A stretch of 64,000 bases of DNA, from assembly GCF_029269265.1 (NCBI RefSeq), contig NZ_JARIXP010000001.1, forward strand, positions 609,306 through 673,305. The letters are read 5' to 3'. Position numbers and translations under genes: made by a program. Source of the stretch: Rheinheimera sp. 1928-s (GTDB lineage: Bacteria > Pseudomonadota > Gammaproteobacteria > Enterobacterales > Alteromonadaceae). The notes below the pieces were generated by a model. That model was not told where the DNA came from. It was given only the letters and a program-made list of their open reading frames with translations, and made no database searches. Each line of letters starts with the position of its first letter. The stretch's first letter is position 1. Below, in pieces: positions 8,444 to 17,738 of this stretch.

Positions 8444-9649
8444 ATGTTTAGGCTGCGCATGGCGCTACTGGCTTTGAGTCTTGTTGCAGAAGTCTTAGTA
8501 GCAGAACCACTTAGCAACTCCTGGCGGGAGCAATTGACTACGGACCCAGAGTGGCAGCTGTATTTTTTACGCTCAACACAGTTACAACAGCTGGATCAGC
8601 AACAACTGGATGATGAATTGAGTCAGTTGCCCCAAACAGCCCCGACCTTGCCAGCCAGACATCTGAAGTTTGGCTTTCCGACTGAGCCCGACAGTGCTTT
8701 CTGGTTATCCGATGAAGCATCCCGTATTGCGAAGGTTGTTTTGTCTTTTCAGACGCCTTCAGGCGGCTGGAGTAAAAGAACGGATATGGCCACTCAGCCC
8801 CGGGAGCCTGGTCAGCTGTATGGCACCGAAGCTGGCTATATTCCGACATTTGACAATGACGCCACCAGCACACAAATTCTCTGGTTGAGCGCTTTTTTGC
8901 CTTATGCCAGTGAGGCTATGAGGCCTGAGCTGCAGCAATCTATTGAGCGGGCTATTCGGTTTGTGTTGGCAGCGCAATACCCCAATGGAGGTTTTGCTCA
9001 GACCTACCCGCTGCGGGGTGGTTACCACGATGCTATTACTCTGAATGACAATGTGATGGTGCAGCTGTTGAGACTTTTACAAAAGGTAGCCACAGAGCCG
9101 CAATTTGCTTTTGTCGAAGCCGATATAAAGCAACAAGCGCAGCAGCAGTTTTTACGTGGCATAGAGTTATTGTTAAAAGCTCAAATCAGACTCAAGGGTG
9201 AACTGACCGTTTGGGCTGCCCAGCATCATCCGCTGACACTTTCGGCTGTAAAAGCCAGAGCTTATGAGTTACCAGCTTTGGTCAGCAGTGAAAGTGCGGA
9301 AGTCACCTTGTTATTGATGCAGTTGCCAAAGCCATCCAGAGCAGTGATCCAAAGTGTAGAAGCCGCAGTTGCCTGGTTTAAAGCCAAACAAATCCACAAT
9401 ACTGAAATGCAGCGCAGCGATAGCGGAGTACGTTTTTTCAAAAAAGCTGGCGCTAGGCCGCTATGGGCGAGATTTTACGATTTACAAAAGCAGCAGCCAC
9501 TCTTTGTCGATCGTGACGGTACTATAGTTCGCAGCATGGCAGAGCTTTCAATTGAACGACAAAAAGGCTATGGCTGGTATCAATCTAATGCTGACGCTGT
9601 ACTCAAAGCGTATCCGGTCTGGCAAACGAAGCTTGGCACTCAGAGGTAA
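8444..9649 (+). CDS. Pectate lyase, polysaccharide lyase family 10, secreted
   Basis: A 401-residue lyase with a hydrophobic N-terminal signal segment (residues 1-20, MFRLRMALLALSLVAEVLVA). The PL10 signature blocks are present in order: TPSGGWSKRTDMA, TFDNDATSTQI with the conserved NDAT, YPNGGFAQTYPLRGGYHDAITLNDN, and near the C-terminus WARFYDLQKQQPLFVDRDG. The last block contains the arginine and aspartate typical of the calcium-dependent beta-elimination site. The gene starts one base after the VOC gene and closes the operon, so extracellular or periplasmic pectin cleavage is coupled with intracellular hexuronate use. A central insertion (about residues 230-300, rich in Leu and Ala) lacks recognised motifs. 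Confidence 0.88.
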   Translation: MFRLRMALLALSLVAEVLVAEPLSNSWREQLTTDPEWQLYFLRSTQLQQLDQQQLDDELSQLPQTAPTLPARHLKFGFPTEPDSAFWLSDEASRIAKVVLSFQTPSGGWSKRTDMATQPREPGQLYGTEAGYIPTFDNDATSTQILWLSAFLPYASEAMRPELQQSIERAIRFVLAAQYPNGGFAQTYPLRGGYHDAITLNDNVMVQLLRLLQKVATEPQFAFVEADIKQQAQQQFLRGIELLLKAQIRLKGELTVWAAQHHPLTLSAVKARAYELPALVSSESAEVTLLLMQLPKPSRAVIQSVEAAVAWFKAKQIHNTEMQRSDSGVRFFKKAGARPLWARFYDLQKQQPLFVDRDGTIVRSMAELSIERQKGYGWYQSNADAVLKAYPVWQTKLGTQR

Positions 9650-9676
9650 AAAAACGAAGGTGTTGCTGTCTGTACA

Positions 9677-9702
9677 CAAAAGCCCGGCGAACTCACCGGG
9701 CT
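9677..9702 (-). terminator. Hairpin terminator between convergent genes
   Basis: A 7-bp perfect stem AGCCCGG/CCGGGCT with an 8-base loop. On the minus strand it is followed by TTTT, so it serves the yqhA-like gene. It may also stop the hexuronate operon from the other side, although no T tract follows on the plus strand. Confidence 0.7.
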
Positions 9703-9712
9703 GGCCTCTTCA

Positions 9713-10222
9713 TTAAAAGTTATCTTTTTTACTTGCGTCTTTGGTGATTTTATCCAGATAACCCATAGCAAAAGCGGATAATACAAAAGTCAGGTGGATC
9801 AGCAAATACCACATGATTTTATCGTTCGGGATATTTTGGGTATCCATAAAGACTTTCAGCAAATGAATAGATGAAATAGCCACAATAGAAGCTGCGACTT
9901 TATTTTTCAGTGAGTTGGAGTCGAGCTTGCCTAACCAGCCCAGTTTATCGCCGTTGTCATTGATATCCATTCTGGAAACAAAATTTTCGTAGCCAGAAAA
10001 CATCACCATCACCAGTAAACCACCAACCAGCGAAATATCTATTAAAGACAGCACCACTAAAATCAGGTCTACTTCTTTCATGCTGAAAATGACTGGCACT
10101 ATATGCAGCACTTCCTGAAAAAACTTAATGCCCAAGGCCAGCAGAGCTAAACTCAACCCAAGATAAATAGGCGCCATCAGCCAGCGGGTGGCATACATTG
10201 TTTTTTCTATTAGCTGTTCCAT
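9713..10222 (-). CDS. yqhA: YqhA/UPF0114-family inner membrane protein
   Basis: A 169-residue membrane protein. It opens with [20 protein letters not shown], the family's characteristic start, and has four hydrophobic segments: about residues 15-35, 50-75, 105-125 and 135-155. The stretch [33 protein letters not shown] is typical of UPF0114. The function of the family is unknown. A GGGAG ribosome site lies before the ATG on the minus strand. It is monocistronic here: convergent with the pectate lyase gene and divergent from the S46 peptidase gene. Confidence 0.88.
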   Translation of the reverse strand: MEQLIEKTMYATRWLMAPIYLGLSLALLALGIKFFQEVLHIVPVIFSMKEVDLILVVLSLIDISLVGGLLVMVMFSGYENFVSRMDINDNGDKLGWLGKLDSNSLKNKVAASIVAISSIHLLKVFMDTQNIPNDKIMWYLLIHLTFVLSAFAMGYLDKITKDASKKDNF

Positions 10223-10402
10223 TATTGCTCCCGTCTCATTATTGACATCACTTTATGGGGTAAATACTACAGAAATTCAAGCGTCTGGCCGTTTTACTTT
10301 GCTGTAAAATATCGCACAATGAGCGCCGTTACCCGAAACAGCATGCGCACTGAGCATTGATGCTGTTAGTTTGTCTGGGCCTCTATGCCAAGGAATTTCC
10401 GA

Positions 10403-12562
10403 ATGAAAAAAACTCTGCTTGCGCTGGCTTTGTCTGCCGCTGCTTTTGCCCATGCCGACGAAGGTATGTGGCAACCTCATCAGTTACCTGAACTTGAACA
10501 ACTCCTCAAAGAAAAAGGTTTAGAAATTGATGCCAAAAGTATTGCCCAATTAACAGCATTTCCAATGAATGCTGTGATTAGCCTGGGCGGATGTACTGCC
10601 TCTTTTGTCTCAAATCAGGGCCTGGTGGTGACCAATCATCACTGTGCTTATGGCAGTATTCAGCACAATAGTACAGCAGCGAACAATTTGCTGGCTAAAG
10701 GTTTTTTAGCCAAAGATTTAGATGAAGAATTGCCGGCAGCTCCGGGTTCTAAGGTATTTGTCACTCAGGAAGTGACCAATATCACTGCGCAAATTAACCA
10801 GGAGTTGACTCCTGCGCTTAAAGGCAAAGAGCGTTTTGAGCGCATCAGCGAGTTGCGTAAAGAACAAATCGCCGCTTGTGAAACGCCGGGCTACCGCTGT
10901 GATGTCTACAGTTTTCACGGTGGTCTTGAGTATTACCTGATCAAACAAATGGAAATCCGTGATGTACGTTTAGTGCATGCGCCTGCTTCAGGTGTGGGTA
11001 AATTTGGTGGTGATATCGACAACTGGATGTGGCCACGTCATACAGGGGATTATGCGTTTTACCGCGCTTATGTTGGCAAGGATGGTCAGCCGGCAGATTT
11101 CGATGCTGAGAATATTCCATTTACCCCACCTTCTTATCTAAAAGTGTCAGCAAAACCACTGAAAGAAAACGATTTTGTGATGGTGATTGGTTATCCGGGC
11201 CGCACCAACAGATACAACACGGCCGCTGAAGTGGAAAATCAGTTCACGCAAGTTTTGCCTTTATCCAAGGCCTACCGTGAAGAAGCTATTGAGGTCATTA
11301 AACAGCATTCAGCCGAAGGTTCAGAAGAGCGTATTAAATACGAAAGCATTCTGGCGTCTTTGGCGAACTATGCGAAAAACTTTGAAGGCATGATCCATAG
11401 CTACAAAACCGGTGATATTCAACAGCGTAAAAATCAGTTTGATAAAGCACTGAACCTGTGGATTAAATCCAGCCCGGCTCGTCAGGCAAAATATGCGCCA
11501 GCTGTGCGCAGTCTGCAGCAGTTACTGACAGAAGAGCAGGAAAATCAGCAACGAGATCTGATTTTAGGTTACTTAAGTTATGGTCAGCTGTTTAGCACGG
11601 CCAAACGCTTATACCGCTTAGCTCATGAACAGCAAAAACCAGATGCAGAACGTGAAATGGGGTATCAAGAGCGCGATTTAGAACGTTTTTCTGCCAGCAT
11701 GAAAAGATTATCCCGCAGCTTCGATGCCAAAGTTGAGCAAGAGCTGATGCTGCATTTCCTGCAACATTACGCAAAATTGCCAAAGGAGCAGCGGTTAAAA
11801 GCACTGGATGGTTATTTTGCTATAGGTTCTGGTGAGCTTGAAGTGGCGGCGCTTCGCAGCAAACTTGAGGGCTTGTATCAGGCCACTAAGCTGTCGGATG
11901 AAGTGGAACGTTTAGCCTGGATGGGTAAATCAGTAGACGATTTTAAAGCCAGTGAAGATCCACTGATCCAATACGCTGTGGCTATGTACGACACTGATAT
12001 GGCATTGGAAACTGCTGACAAAGAACACAAAGGTAAACTGGCCGTCGCTCGTCCACAGGTGATGGAAGCTATTATTGCCTTTAATAAAGCCAATGGTAAG
12101 GCAGTGTATGCCGATGCTAACAGCACGCTGCGTGTGACTTATGGTTCTATCAAAGGCTACCAGCCAAAAGATGCGGTGTCTTATCAGCCATTTACGACAG
12201 CTGCTGGTATTTTACAGAAACAAACAGGTATAGACCCATTTGATGCACCACCAGCTCAGGTTGAAGCCTTAAAAGAGGGCGACTTTGGTATTTATAAAGA
12301 TGCGGTCTATAACAACCTGCCGGTGAATTTCTTAAGTACAGTAGATACCACAGGCGGAAACTCAGGTTCACCCACACTGAATGGTAAAGCCGAATTAGTA
12401 GGTTTGTTATTTGATGGGGTGATTGAAGGCATCATCGGCAACTGGGACTACGACCCGGCCACCAACCGCTCTATCCATGTCGACAGCCGTTATATGCTGT
12501 GGCAAATGGAGAAAGTAGACGGTGCTACCAACCTTCTGAAAGAAATGACAATAGTAAAATAG
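10403..12562 (+). CDS. S46-family dipeptidyl-peptidase, DPP7-type
   Basis: A 719-residue secreted serine dipeptidyl-peptidase with signal peptide MKKTLLALALSAAAFAHA, probably cleaved before DEGMW. The catalytic set is visible: TNHHCAYG (histidine 80), the aspartate in GGDIDNWMWPRHTGDY, and serine 654 in GGNSGSP. Eighteen residues after the serine, in LLFDG, lies glycine 672. In the characterised Porphyromonas enzymes this site is Gly in DPP7 (broad, hydrophobic P1) and Arg in DPP11 (acidic P1), so DPP7-like specificity is predicted. The ATG at 10403 has AAGGAA eight bases upstream, which favours it over the ATG at 10385. Likely role: peptide nutrition in the periplasm. Confidence 0.92.
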   Translation: MKKTLLALALSAAAFAHADEGMWQPHQLPELEQLLKEKGLEIDAKSIAQLTAFPMNAVISLGGCTASFVSNQGLVVTNHHCAYGSIQHNSTAANNLLAKGFLAKDLDEELPAAPGSKVFVTQEVTNITAQINQELTPALKGKERFERISELRKEQIAACETPGYRCDVYSFHGGLEYYLIKQMEIRDVRLVHAPASGVGKFGGDIDNWMWPRHTGDYAFYRAYVGKDGQPADFDAENIPFTPPSYLKVSAKPLKENDFVMVIGYPGRTNRYNTAAEVENQFTQVLPLSKAYREEAIEVIKQHSAEGSEERIKYESILASLANYAKNFEGMIHSYKTGDIQQRKNQFDKALNLWIKSSPARQAKYAPAVRSLQQLLTEEQENQQRDLILGYLSYGQLFSTAKRLYRLAHEQQKPDAEREMGYQERDLERFSASMKRLSRSFDAKVEQELMLHFLQHYAKLPKEQRLKALDGYFAIGSGELEVAALRSKLEGLYQATKLSDEVERLAWMGKSVDDFKASEDPLIQYAVAMYDTDMALETADKEHKGKLAVARPQVMEAIIAFNKANGKAVYADANSTLRVTYGSIKGYQPKDAVSYQPFTTAAGILQKQTGIDPFDAPPAQVEALKEGDFGIYKDAVYNNLPVNFLSTVDTTGGNSGSPTLNGKAELVGLLFDGVIEGIIGNWDYDPATNRSIHVDSRYMLWQMEKVDGATNLLKEMTIVK

Positions 12563-12566
12563 CCCT

Positions 12567-12595
12567 GTAGGGGCGGGTCTTGTACCCGCCCGTCT
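12567..12595. repeat. REP-like GC-rich hairpin
   Basis: GGGCGGGT and ACCCGCCC are separated by CTTGT (12571-12591), between convergent genes. It has no T tract. It resembles the short extragenic GGGCGGGT palindromes scattered in many gammaproteobacteria and may also act as a bidirectional transcription stop. Confidence 0.6.
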
Positions 12596-12626
12596 CAAAT
12601 TCAAATCAAAACCGGGGACAGTTGCT

Positions 12627-13658
12627 TTAAGGCGTTACAGTAAAACTAATAGCCCCAAGCAATTGCCCCGAATCTGTCACTACACGAATTTTCCACTGAC
12701 CTACAGCATGTTGCGGAAATTGTTGTTTGCGAGTCCAGGCTCTGTAGCCTTGTTCCCGTCCGCCGGAAATATCCAGTCGAATGCGTTCTACTGACTTACC
12801 ATTGTGAACCCATTCATGATAAATCTGTTCTTTCAGGCCTCGTGGTGCCCGCACTGAGGTATAGGCATATACGCCTTGTTGCAATTGTGACAGGGTCAGC
12901 TCTGTAAAAGTTGAACCAGGTAAACGTTGCTCATAATCCAGTTGCTGACTCAATTGAATGTCGTTTAAGCGCAAGACAGGAGCGGGGATCAAACTGCGGC
13001 CAAACCATATGCCTGTGACAAGTACAACTAATAACAGGGATAACACAGGCAAGCGCCAGCGGCCTGGTTGCGCCAATAAAGGGCGGATACTGGGAATACT
13101 CAGCAAAGCAGAAATAATCAAAGCCAGACCCAGACTCTGGGTGGTGGTCATAAAAAATAACAGTGGCAATACCACCATCAATACGGCAAATAAAGAAAAG
13201 CAGTGATAGACCAGAAACAAGGCTCGTCGTCGGGTCAACAGTTTGTTGTACACCGGGTCAATGACCGCTACCACAGCACAAAGCAATAGCAATGAGGTAA
13301 AAAGAGCCTGAGGTTGGTCCCAGTCGGTGGCCGCCAGAAAAAAGGGTAAGGCAAAAAACAAACTTTCCTGGTGCAATAACTGGGTCACAAAGCTGGTTAA
13401 ATCTTTGGATAAACTTACACCGAATTTTTTTAATAATCCTTTACGCAGCCAGTATTCGCCTGTCAGCCATACCCAGCCAACAACCATTAAAATGGCAAAA
13501 AACTGAGCGAACTGCTCACGCTGCTCCACTTGCCACAAGCTGAATAAGCCAGTGCAAAAACCAAATAAGGCCATCAGGCCGGAGTATTTTTTTGTTAATT
13601 CAATAATCCAGACAAAAGCACTGCTTATTTTATTCATCAAGCCCCCAACAGTATTCAT
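12627..13658 (-). CDS. DUF5924/DUF2914 membrane protein
   Basis: A 343-residue protein with an N-terminal membrane half, with about six hydrophobic segments between residues 25 and 215. The soluble C-terminal half begins near LRLNDIQLSQQ and carries the DUF2914 pattern (YAYTSVRAPRGLKEQIYHEW, then VERIRLDISGGREQGYRAWT, then GQWKIRVVTDSGQLLG). The C-terminal domain is a beta-rich, presumably periplasmic module. An AGAAGGAC ribosome site sits just before the ATG at 13658, which supports this start over the ATG seven codons later. No function is established. It is divergent from the next gene and shares a 235-base region with it. Confidence 0.75.
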   Translation of the reverse strand: MNTVGGLMNKISSAFVWIIELTKKYSGLMALFGFCTGLFSLWQVEQREQFAQFFAILMVVGWVWLTGEYWLRKGLLKKFGVSLSKDLTSFVTQLLHQESLFFALPFFLAATDWDQPQALFTSLLLLCAVVAVIDPVYNKLLTRRRALFLVYHCFSLFAVLMVVLPLLFFMTTTQSLGLALIISALLSIPSIRPLLAQPGRWRLPVLSLLLVVLVTGIWFGRSLIPAPVLRLNDIQLSQQLDYEQRLPGSTFTELTLSQLQQGVYAYTSVRAPRGLKEQIYHEWVHNGKSVERIRLDISGGREQGYRAWTRKQQFPQHAVGQWKIRVVTDSGQLLGAISFTVTP

Positions 13659-13893
13659 CCCTGTCCTTCTGCGGCGGTTTGAATTTATGCTGCCGCACTA
13701 TACGCTGTAATGACCCTGAAAAGCTGTTTTGGTTTCAGATTGACGGTGCTTGCTGTTAATTTCCATAATCCACAGCTAAAACCGCCTTTTTCTGCTCCAG
13801 CTATTCTTAGTAACCCTGCTTTTGCAGTAAGATACGCTTCGTTTCGTGACCATGTGGGTTGCGACTGCAGAAGTGACAGAAGGGTTAACGTTC

Positions 13894-14616
13894 GTGGATC
13901 AGAAAGTTCAGGTAAAACTTATCATACGCCGGGTGCCGATGCAGGCCGCTCTGTCATGGCTGAGCAAAGCCTGGGAATTATTCCGTCAGGCGCCGTCCAC
14001 TATGATAGCTATGGTTGCCTTTATGACGGTGCTGGGTTTAGTCGCTCAGTTTCACCCTGTACTTGGCGTTCTGCTGGTGCTGGTGAATCCATTTTTAACG
14101 GCCGGTTTTTACAAAAGCATAGTGCTGCTGCAACAGCAAAAAGAAGTGAATTTCCAGCTGATGTTTAGCGTCTTTAGCGAAGCCCGTTACCGTCGTACTT
14201 TTATCCGGCTGGCTGGGGCTAATTTACTGGCGAATATTCCGTTAATATTGCTGATGGATCAGTTAATGGAACAGACACAGGCTAAAGCGGTTGAGCCGTT
14301 GACGGCTTTGTTCTTTGTGGCCGCACTGAGTTTGGTGTTTATGTTATTTGCTTATGCGGTAGCTATAGCTTATTTCCTGAATGAACAACGTTTACAGGCC
14401 ATTTTAACCGCCAGTCTGACGGCCTGCTGGCGTAATGTCGGCGCCTTAACCTTGTTTGGTATGATGGCTGTGGCACTGGGACTCTTAGGTATTGTTACTT
14501 TTGGTTTTGCTTTTATTGTGATTGTTCCTGTGCTGCAAATCGCATTCTTTTTATCCTTTAGTGCTTTTTTTGCCCTGCAGCTGGATGATTCAGCACCTGC
14601 AGTGCTGGAAGTATAA
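13894..14616 (+). CDS. BPSS1780-family inner membrane protein
   Basis: A 240-residue integral membrane protein that fits the BPSS1780 family. It has an amphipathic N-terminal SWLSKAWELFRQAP segment followed by about six hydrophobic helices, rich in Ala, Leu and Phe. The GTG at 13894 is preceded by AGAAGGG with nine bases spacing and is the preferred start. An ATG at 13939 is a possible alternative, and an upstream GTG at 13846 has no ribosome site. Function unknown. It ends two bases before the recX start, so it occupies the place where recA is often found in related genomes. Confidence 0.7.
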   Translation: MDQKVQVKLIIRRVPMQAALSWLSKAWELFRQAPSTMIAMVAFMTVLGLVAQFHPVLGVLLVLVNPFLTAGFYKSIVLLQQQKEVNFQLMFSVFSEARYRRTFIRLAGANLLANIPLILLMDQLMEQTQAKAVEPLTALFFVAALSLVFMLFAYAVAIAYFLNEQRLQAILTASLTACWRNVGALTLFGMMAVALGLLGIVTFGFAFIVIVPVLQIAFFLSFSAFFALQLDDSAPAVLEV

Positions 14617-14618
14617 GC

Positions 14619-15104
14619 ATGACAGAGCCCGAGCCTTCGCAAGAGCCAAAGCTTCTAACAGAGCAGGAATTGCGGCAATGGCTGTTGGGTTTGTTGTCAC
14701 GCCGTGAATACAGCGCACTGGAGCTCAAACAAAAGCTCAAACAAAAAGGTGCTTCGGCAGAACAAATTACTGAATTACTGGACTGGGCACAGCAACGGGA
14801 TTACCAAAACGAGTTGCGTTATGCTCGTATGCAGGTCAATGCAAAGTTGCATAAAGGCTATGGATGGTTTTACATTAGCCAGTTTTGTGCGCAGCAGGGC
14901 ATTAAAAAAGAACTACAACAGCAACTGCTGGAAGAATTAGACATCGATTGGTTTGAGGTCGCCTCACAGGCGTACCGGAAAAAATATGCTGATAAACCCA
15001 TAGCGGATTATCAGGACAAACTTAAACGGATGCGTTACTTACAAAGCCGGGGCTTTGGCAGTGACACTATCCAACTTGTATTTGCAGAGCTTAAAGAAGA
15101 GTAA
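14619..15104 (+). CDS. recX: Regulatory protein RecX
   Basis: A 161-residue helical RecX protein, the modulator that caps and disassembles RecA filaments. The three-helix repeat layout is visible: LLSRREYSALELKQKLKQKG in repeat 1, then ELLDWAQQRDYQNELRYARMQVNAKLHKGYG in repeat 2 with the conserved aspartate-tyrosine and arginine positions. A third repeat lies at YRKKYADKP through QSRGFGSDTIQLVF. It lies four bases before alaS, in the usual recX-alaS-lysC-csrA order. recA is not directly upstream, so recX must be expressed from another promoter or together with the membrane protein gene. Confidence 0.88.
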   Translation: MTEPEPSQEPKLLTEQELRQWLLGLLSRREYSALELKQKLKQKGASAEQITELLDWAQQRDYQNELRYARMQVNAKLHKGYGWFYISQFCAQQGIKKELQQQLLEELDIDWFEVASQAYRKKYADKPIADYQDKLKRMRYLQSRGFGSDTIQLVFAELKEE

Positions 15105-15107
15105 GAT

Positions 15108-17732
15108 ATGTATATGACTTCGGCACAACTTCGCCGCGCTTTCCTGGACTTTTTTGCCAGCAAAGGCCACCAAATCGTTAGCAGCAGTTCGCTGATCCCG
15201 GGCAATGACCCGACTTTACTTTTCACCAACGCAGGTATGGTGCAGTTTAAAGATGTGTTTTTAGGTCAGGACAAACGCAGCTACAACCGCGCAGTGACAG
15301 CACAACGTTGTTTACGTGCCGGTGGTAAACATAACGATTTAGAAAACGTAGGCTATACAGCCCGTCACCATACCTTCTTTGAAATGCTGGGTAACTTCAG
15401 CTTCGGTGATTACTTCAAACAGGACGCTATTCAATACGCCTGGGAATTTTTAACTGAAGTGGTCAAGCTGCCAAAAGAAAAACTCTGGATCACTGTCTAC
15501 GCCACAGACGATGAAGCTTTTGATATCTGGACCAAACAGATTGGTGTGCCAGCTGAGCGCGCTATCCGCATTGGTGATAACAAAGGCGCACCTTACGCCT
15601 CTGATAACTTCTGGGCTATGGGCGACACAGGTCCTTGTGGTCCTTGTACTGAAATTTTCTACGATCACGGCGATCATATCTGGGGTGGCCCACCGGGTTC
15701 ACCAGAAGAAGATGGTGACCGTTTTATTGAGATCTGGAACAACGTTTTTATGCAGTTTAACCGTCATGCCGATGGCCGGATGGAACCACTGCCAAAACCA
15801 AGCGTAGATACAGGCATGGGCTTAGAGCGTATTGCTGCTATTTTGCAAAACGTGCACAGCAACTACGAAATCGACACTTTTGCGGCGCTGATTAAGGCCA
15901 CTGCAGCAATCACAGGCGCTACCGACTTAAACGACAAGTCGTTACGTGTAGTGGCTGACCACATTCGCAGCTGTTCATTTTTAGTGGCTGATGGGGTGAT
16001 GCCATCCAACGAAGGCCGTGGTTATGTGCTGCGCCGTATTATTCGCCGTGCTATCCGTCATGGCAACAAGCTGGGTGCTAAAGGTGTGTTCTTCAGTAAA
16101 TTGGTTGGCGCTTTGGCAGAACAAATGGGTGAAGCTTACCCTGAGCTTGTAGAAAAGCAGGCCGTAATTGAAAAAGTGCTGGCATTAGAAGAAGAGCAGT
16201 TTGGTAAAACCCTGGAGCGTGGTCTGGGTATTCTGGAAGAGGCTTTAGCAGAGCTTAATGGCAGCACTGTTATTCCGGGCGAAGTGGCCTTTAAGTTATA
16301 TGACACTTACGGTTTCCCTTTGGATTTAACCAGCGATGTGGCGCGTGAGCGTGGTTTAACTGTGGACCAGCCAGGCTTTGAAGCCTCAATGGAAGCACAG
16401 CGTAAACGAGCTCAGCAAGCCTCTAACTTTGGCGCTGATTACAACCAGGCTTTAACTTCGACGCAGTGCACTGACTTTACTGGCTACACCCAAATTCAGG
16501 GCAAAGCCAAAGTGGTCGAAATTCTGCTGGAAGGCAATGCGGTTAACTCATTGACCGATGGACAACAGGCGCTGGTGATTTTAGATCAAACCCCATTTTA
16601 TGCCGAGTCTGGTGGTCAATCCGGTGATGCTGGTGTATTAACACTGGCCAATGGCGCTGTGTTTACTGTGGCGGACACCATCAAAGTGGGTAAAGCTTTT
16701 GCCCATAAAGGCAGCTTAAAAGGTACTTTGGCTATAGGCGATTTAGTCGATGCGGCCATTGATAATACCCGTCGTGAAGCTATCCGTAAAAATCACTCTG
16801 CCACTCACTTATTACATGCCGCACTTCGCACCGTCTTAGGTGAGCATGTGACGCAAAAAGGTTCTTTAGTAGGTTCAGAGCGTTTACGTTTTGACTTCTC
16901 GCATTTTGAAGCGGTCAAAGCGGACGAGATTCGCCGTATCGAACAAATGGTCAACGAGCAAGTGCAACAAAACCATGAAGTGCTGACCCGTCTGATGAAT
17001 GTCGATGAGGCCAAAGCTGCAGGCGCTATGGCGCTCTTTGGTGAGAAATACGATGACGAAGTGCGTGTGCTGAGCATGGGCGACTTCTCTATTGAACTCT
17101 GTGGTGGTACTCACGTATCGCGCACTGGTGATATCGGCTTATTTAAAATTGTGGTCGAAAGCGGCATAGCTGCCGGTATTCGCCGTATTGAAGCTGTGAC
17201 AGGCGAAGGCGCTTTAGCTTTTGTACATAAGCTGGAACAGCAGGCTCAAACTGTAGCTTCCATGCTGAAGGGCGATGTATTTTCTATTGCTGACAAAGTA
17301 CAGCAAGCGATGGACAGCCGAAAAGCTTTAGAGAAAGAGCTGGAACAATTAAAAGCCAAGCTCGCCAGCGCTGCCGGTGCTTCGTTATTGGATCAAGTAC
17401 AAGTCATTAATGGCGTCAAAGTCTTGATTGCAGAACTGAAAGGCGCTGATCCAAAAGCTTTCCGTACTATGGTAGATGAGCTGAAGAACAAATTAGGTTC
17501 AGGTATTTTGTTATTGGCAACAGCTGCTGATGGCAAAGTGAGTTTAATTGCCGGCGTGACCTCAGACTTAACCGCCAAAGTTCAGGCTGGCCAGTTAATT
17601 GGCTGGGCTGCAGAACAAGTAGGTGGTAAAGGTGGTGGTAAGCCGGACTTAGCTCAGGCAGGTGGCACTGATGTGGCAGCTTTACCTGGCGTGCTGAAAG
17701 CTGCTGCCGACTATATTGCGGCTAAGCTGTAA
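15108..17732 (+). CDS. alaS: Alanyl-tRNA synthetase
   Basis: An 874-residue class II synthetase that charges tRNA-Ala. The catalytic core (residues 1-250) opens with [17 protein letters not shown] and carries [16 protein letters not shown] and [19 protein letters not shown]. The editing domain has [12 protein letters not shown] and [15 protein letters not shown], the zinc-binding H-x3-H and C-x3-H sets. The C-terminal DHHA1-like part ends [12 protein letters not shown]. Length equals the E. coli enzyme (about 875). The ATG at 15108 or the one two codons later could both serve. It is followed six bases later by lysC, so synthetase and aspartokinase share a transcript. Confidence 0.98.
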   Translation: MYMTSAQLRRAFLDFFASKGHQIVSSSSLIPGNDPTLLFTNAGMVQFKDVFLGQDKRSYNRAVTAQRCLRAGGKHNDLENVGYTARHHTFFEMLGNFSFGDYFKQDAIQYAWEFLTEVVKLPKEKLWITVYATDDEAFDIWTKQIGVPAERAIRIGDNKGAPYASDNFWAMGDTGPCGPCTEIFYDHGDHIWGGPPGSPEEDGDRFIEIWNNVFMQFNRHADGRMEPLPKPSVDTGMGLERIAAILQNVHSNYEIDTFAALIKATAAITGATDLNDKSLRVVADHIRSCSFLVADGVMPSNEGRGYVLRRIIRRAIRHGNKLGAKGVFFSKLVGALAEQMGEAYPELVEKQAVIEKVLALEEEQFGKTLERGLGILEEALAELNGSTVIPGEVAFKLYDTYGFPLDLTSDVARERGLTVDQPGFEASMEAQRKRAQQASNFGADYNQALTSTQCTDFTGYTQIQGKAKVVEILLEGNAVNSLTDGQQALVILDQTPFYAESGGQSGDAGVLTLANGAVFTVADTIKVGKAFAHKGSLKGTLAIGDLVDAAIDNTRREAIRKNHSATHLLHAALRTVLGEHVTQKGSLVGSERLRFDFSHFEAVKADEIRRIEQMVNEQVQQNHEVLTRLMNVDEAKAAGAMALFGEKYDDEVRVLSMGDFSIELCGGTHVSRTGDIGLFKIVVESGIAAGIRRIEAVTGEGALAFVHKLEQQAQTVASMLKGDVFSIADKVQQAMDSRKALEKELEQLKAKLASAAGASLLDQVQVINGVKVLIAELKGADPKAFRTMVDELKNKLGSGILLLATAADGKVSLIAGVTSDLTAKVQAGQLIGWAAEQVGGKGGGKPDLAQAGGTDVAALPGVLKAAADYIAAKL

Positions 17733-17738
17733 AGCTCA

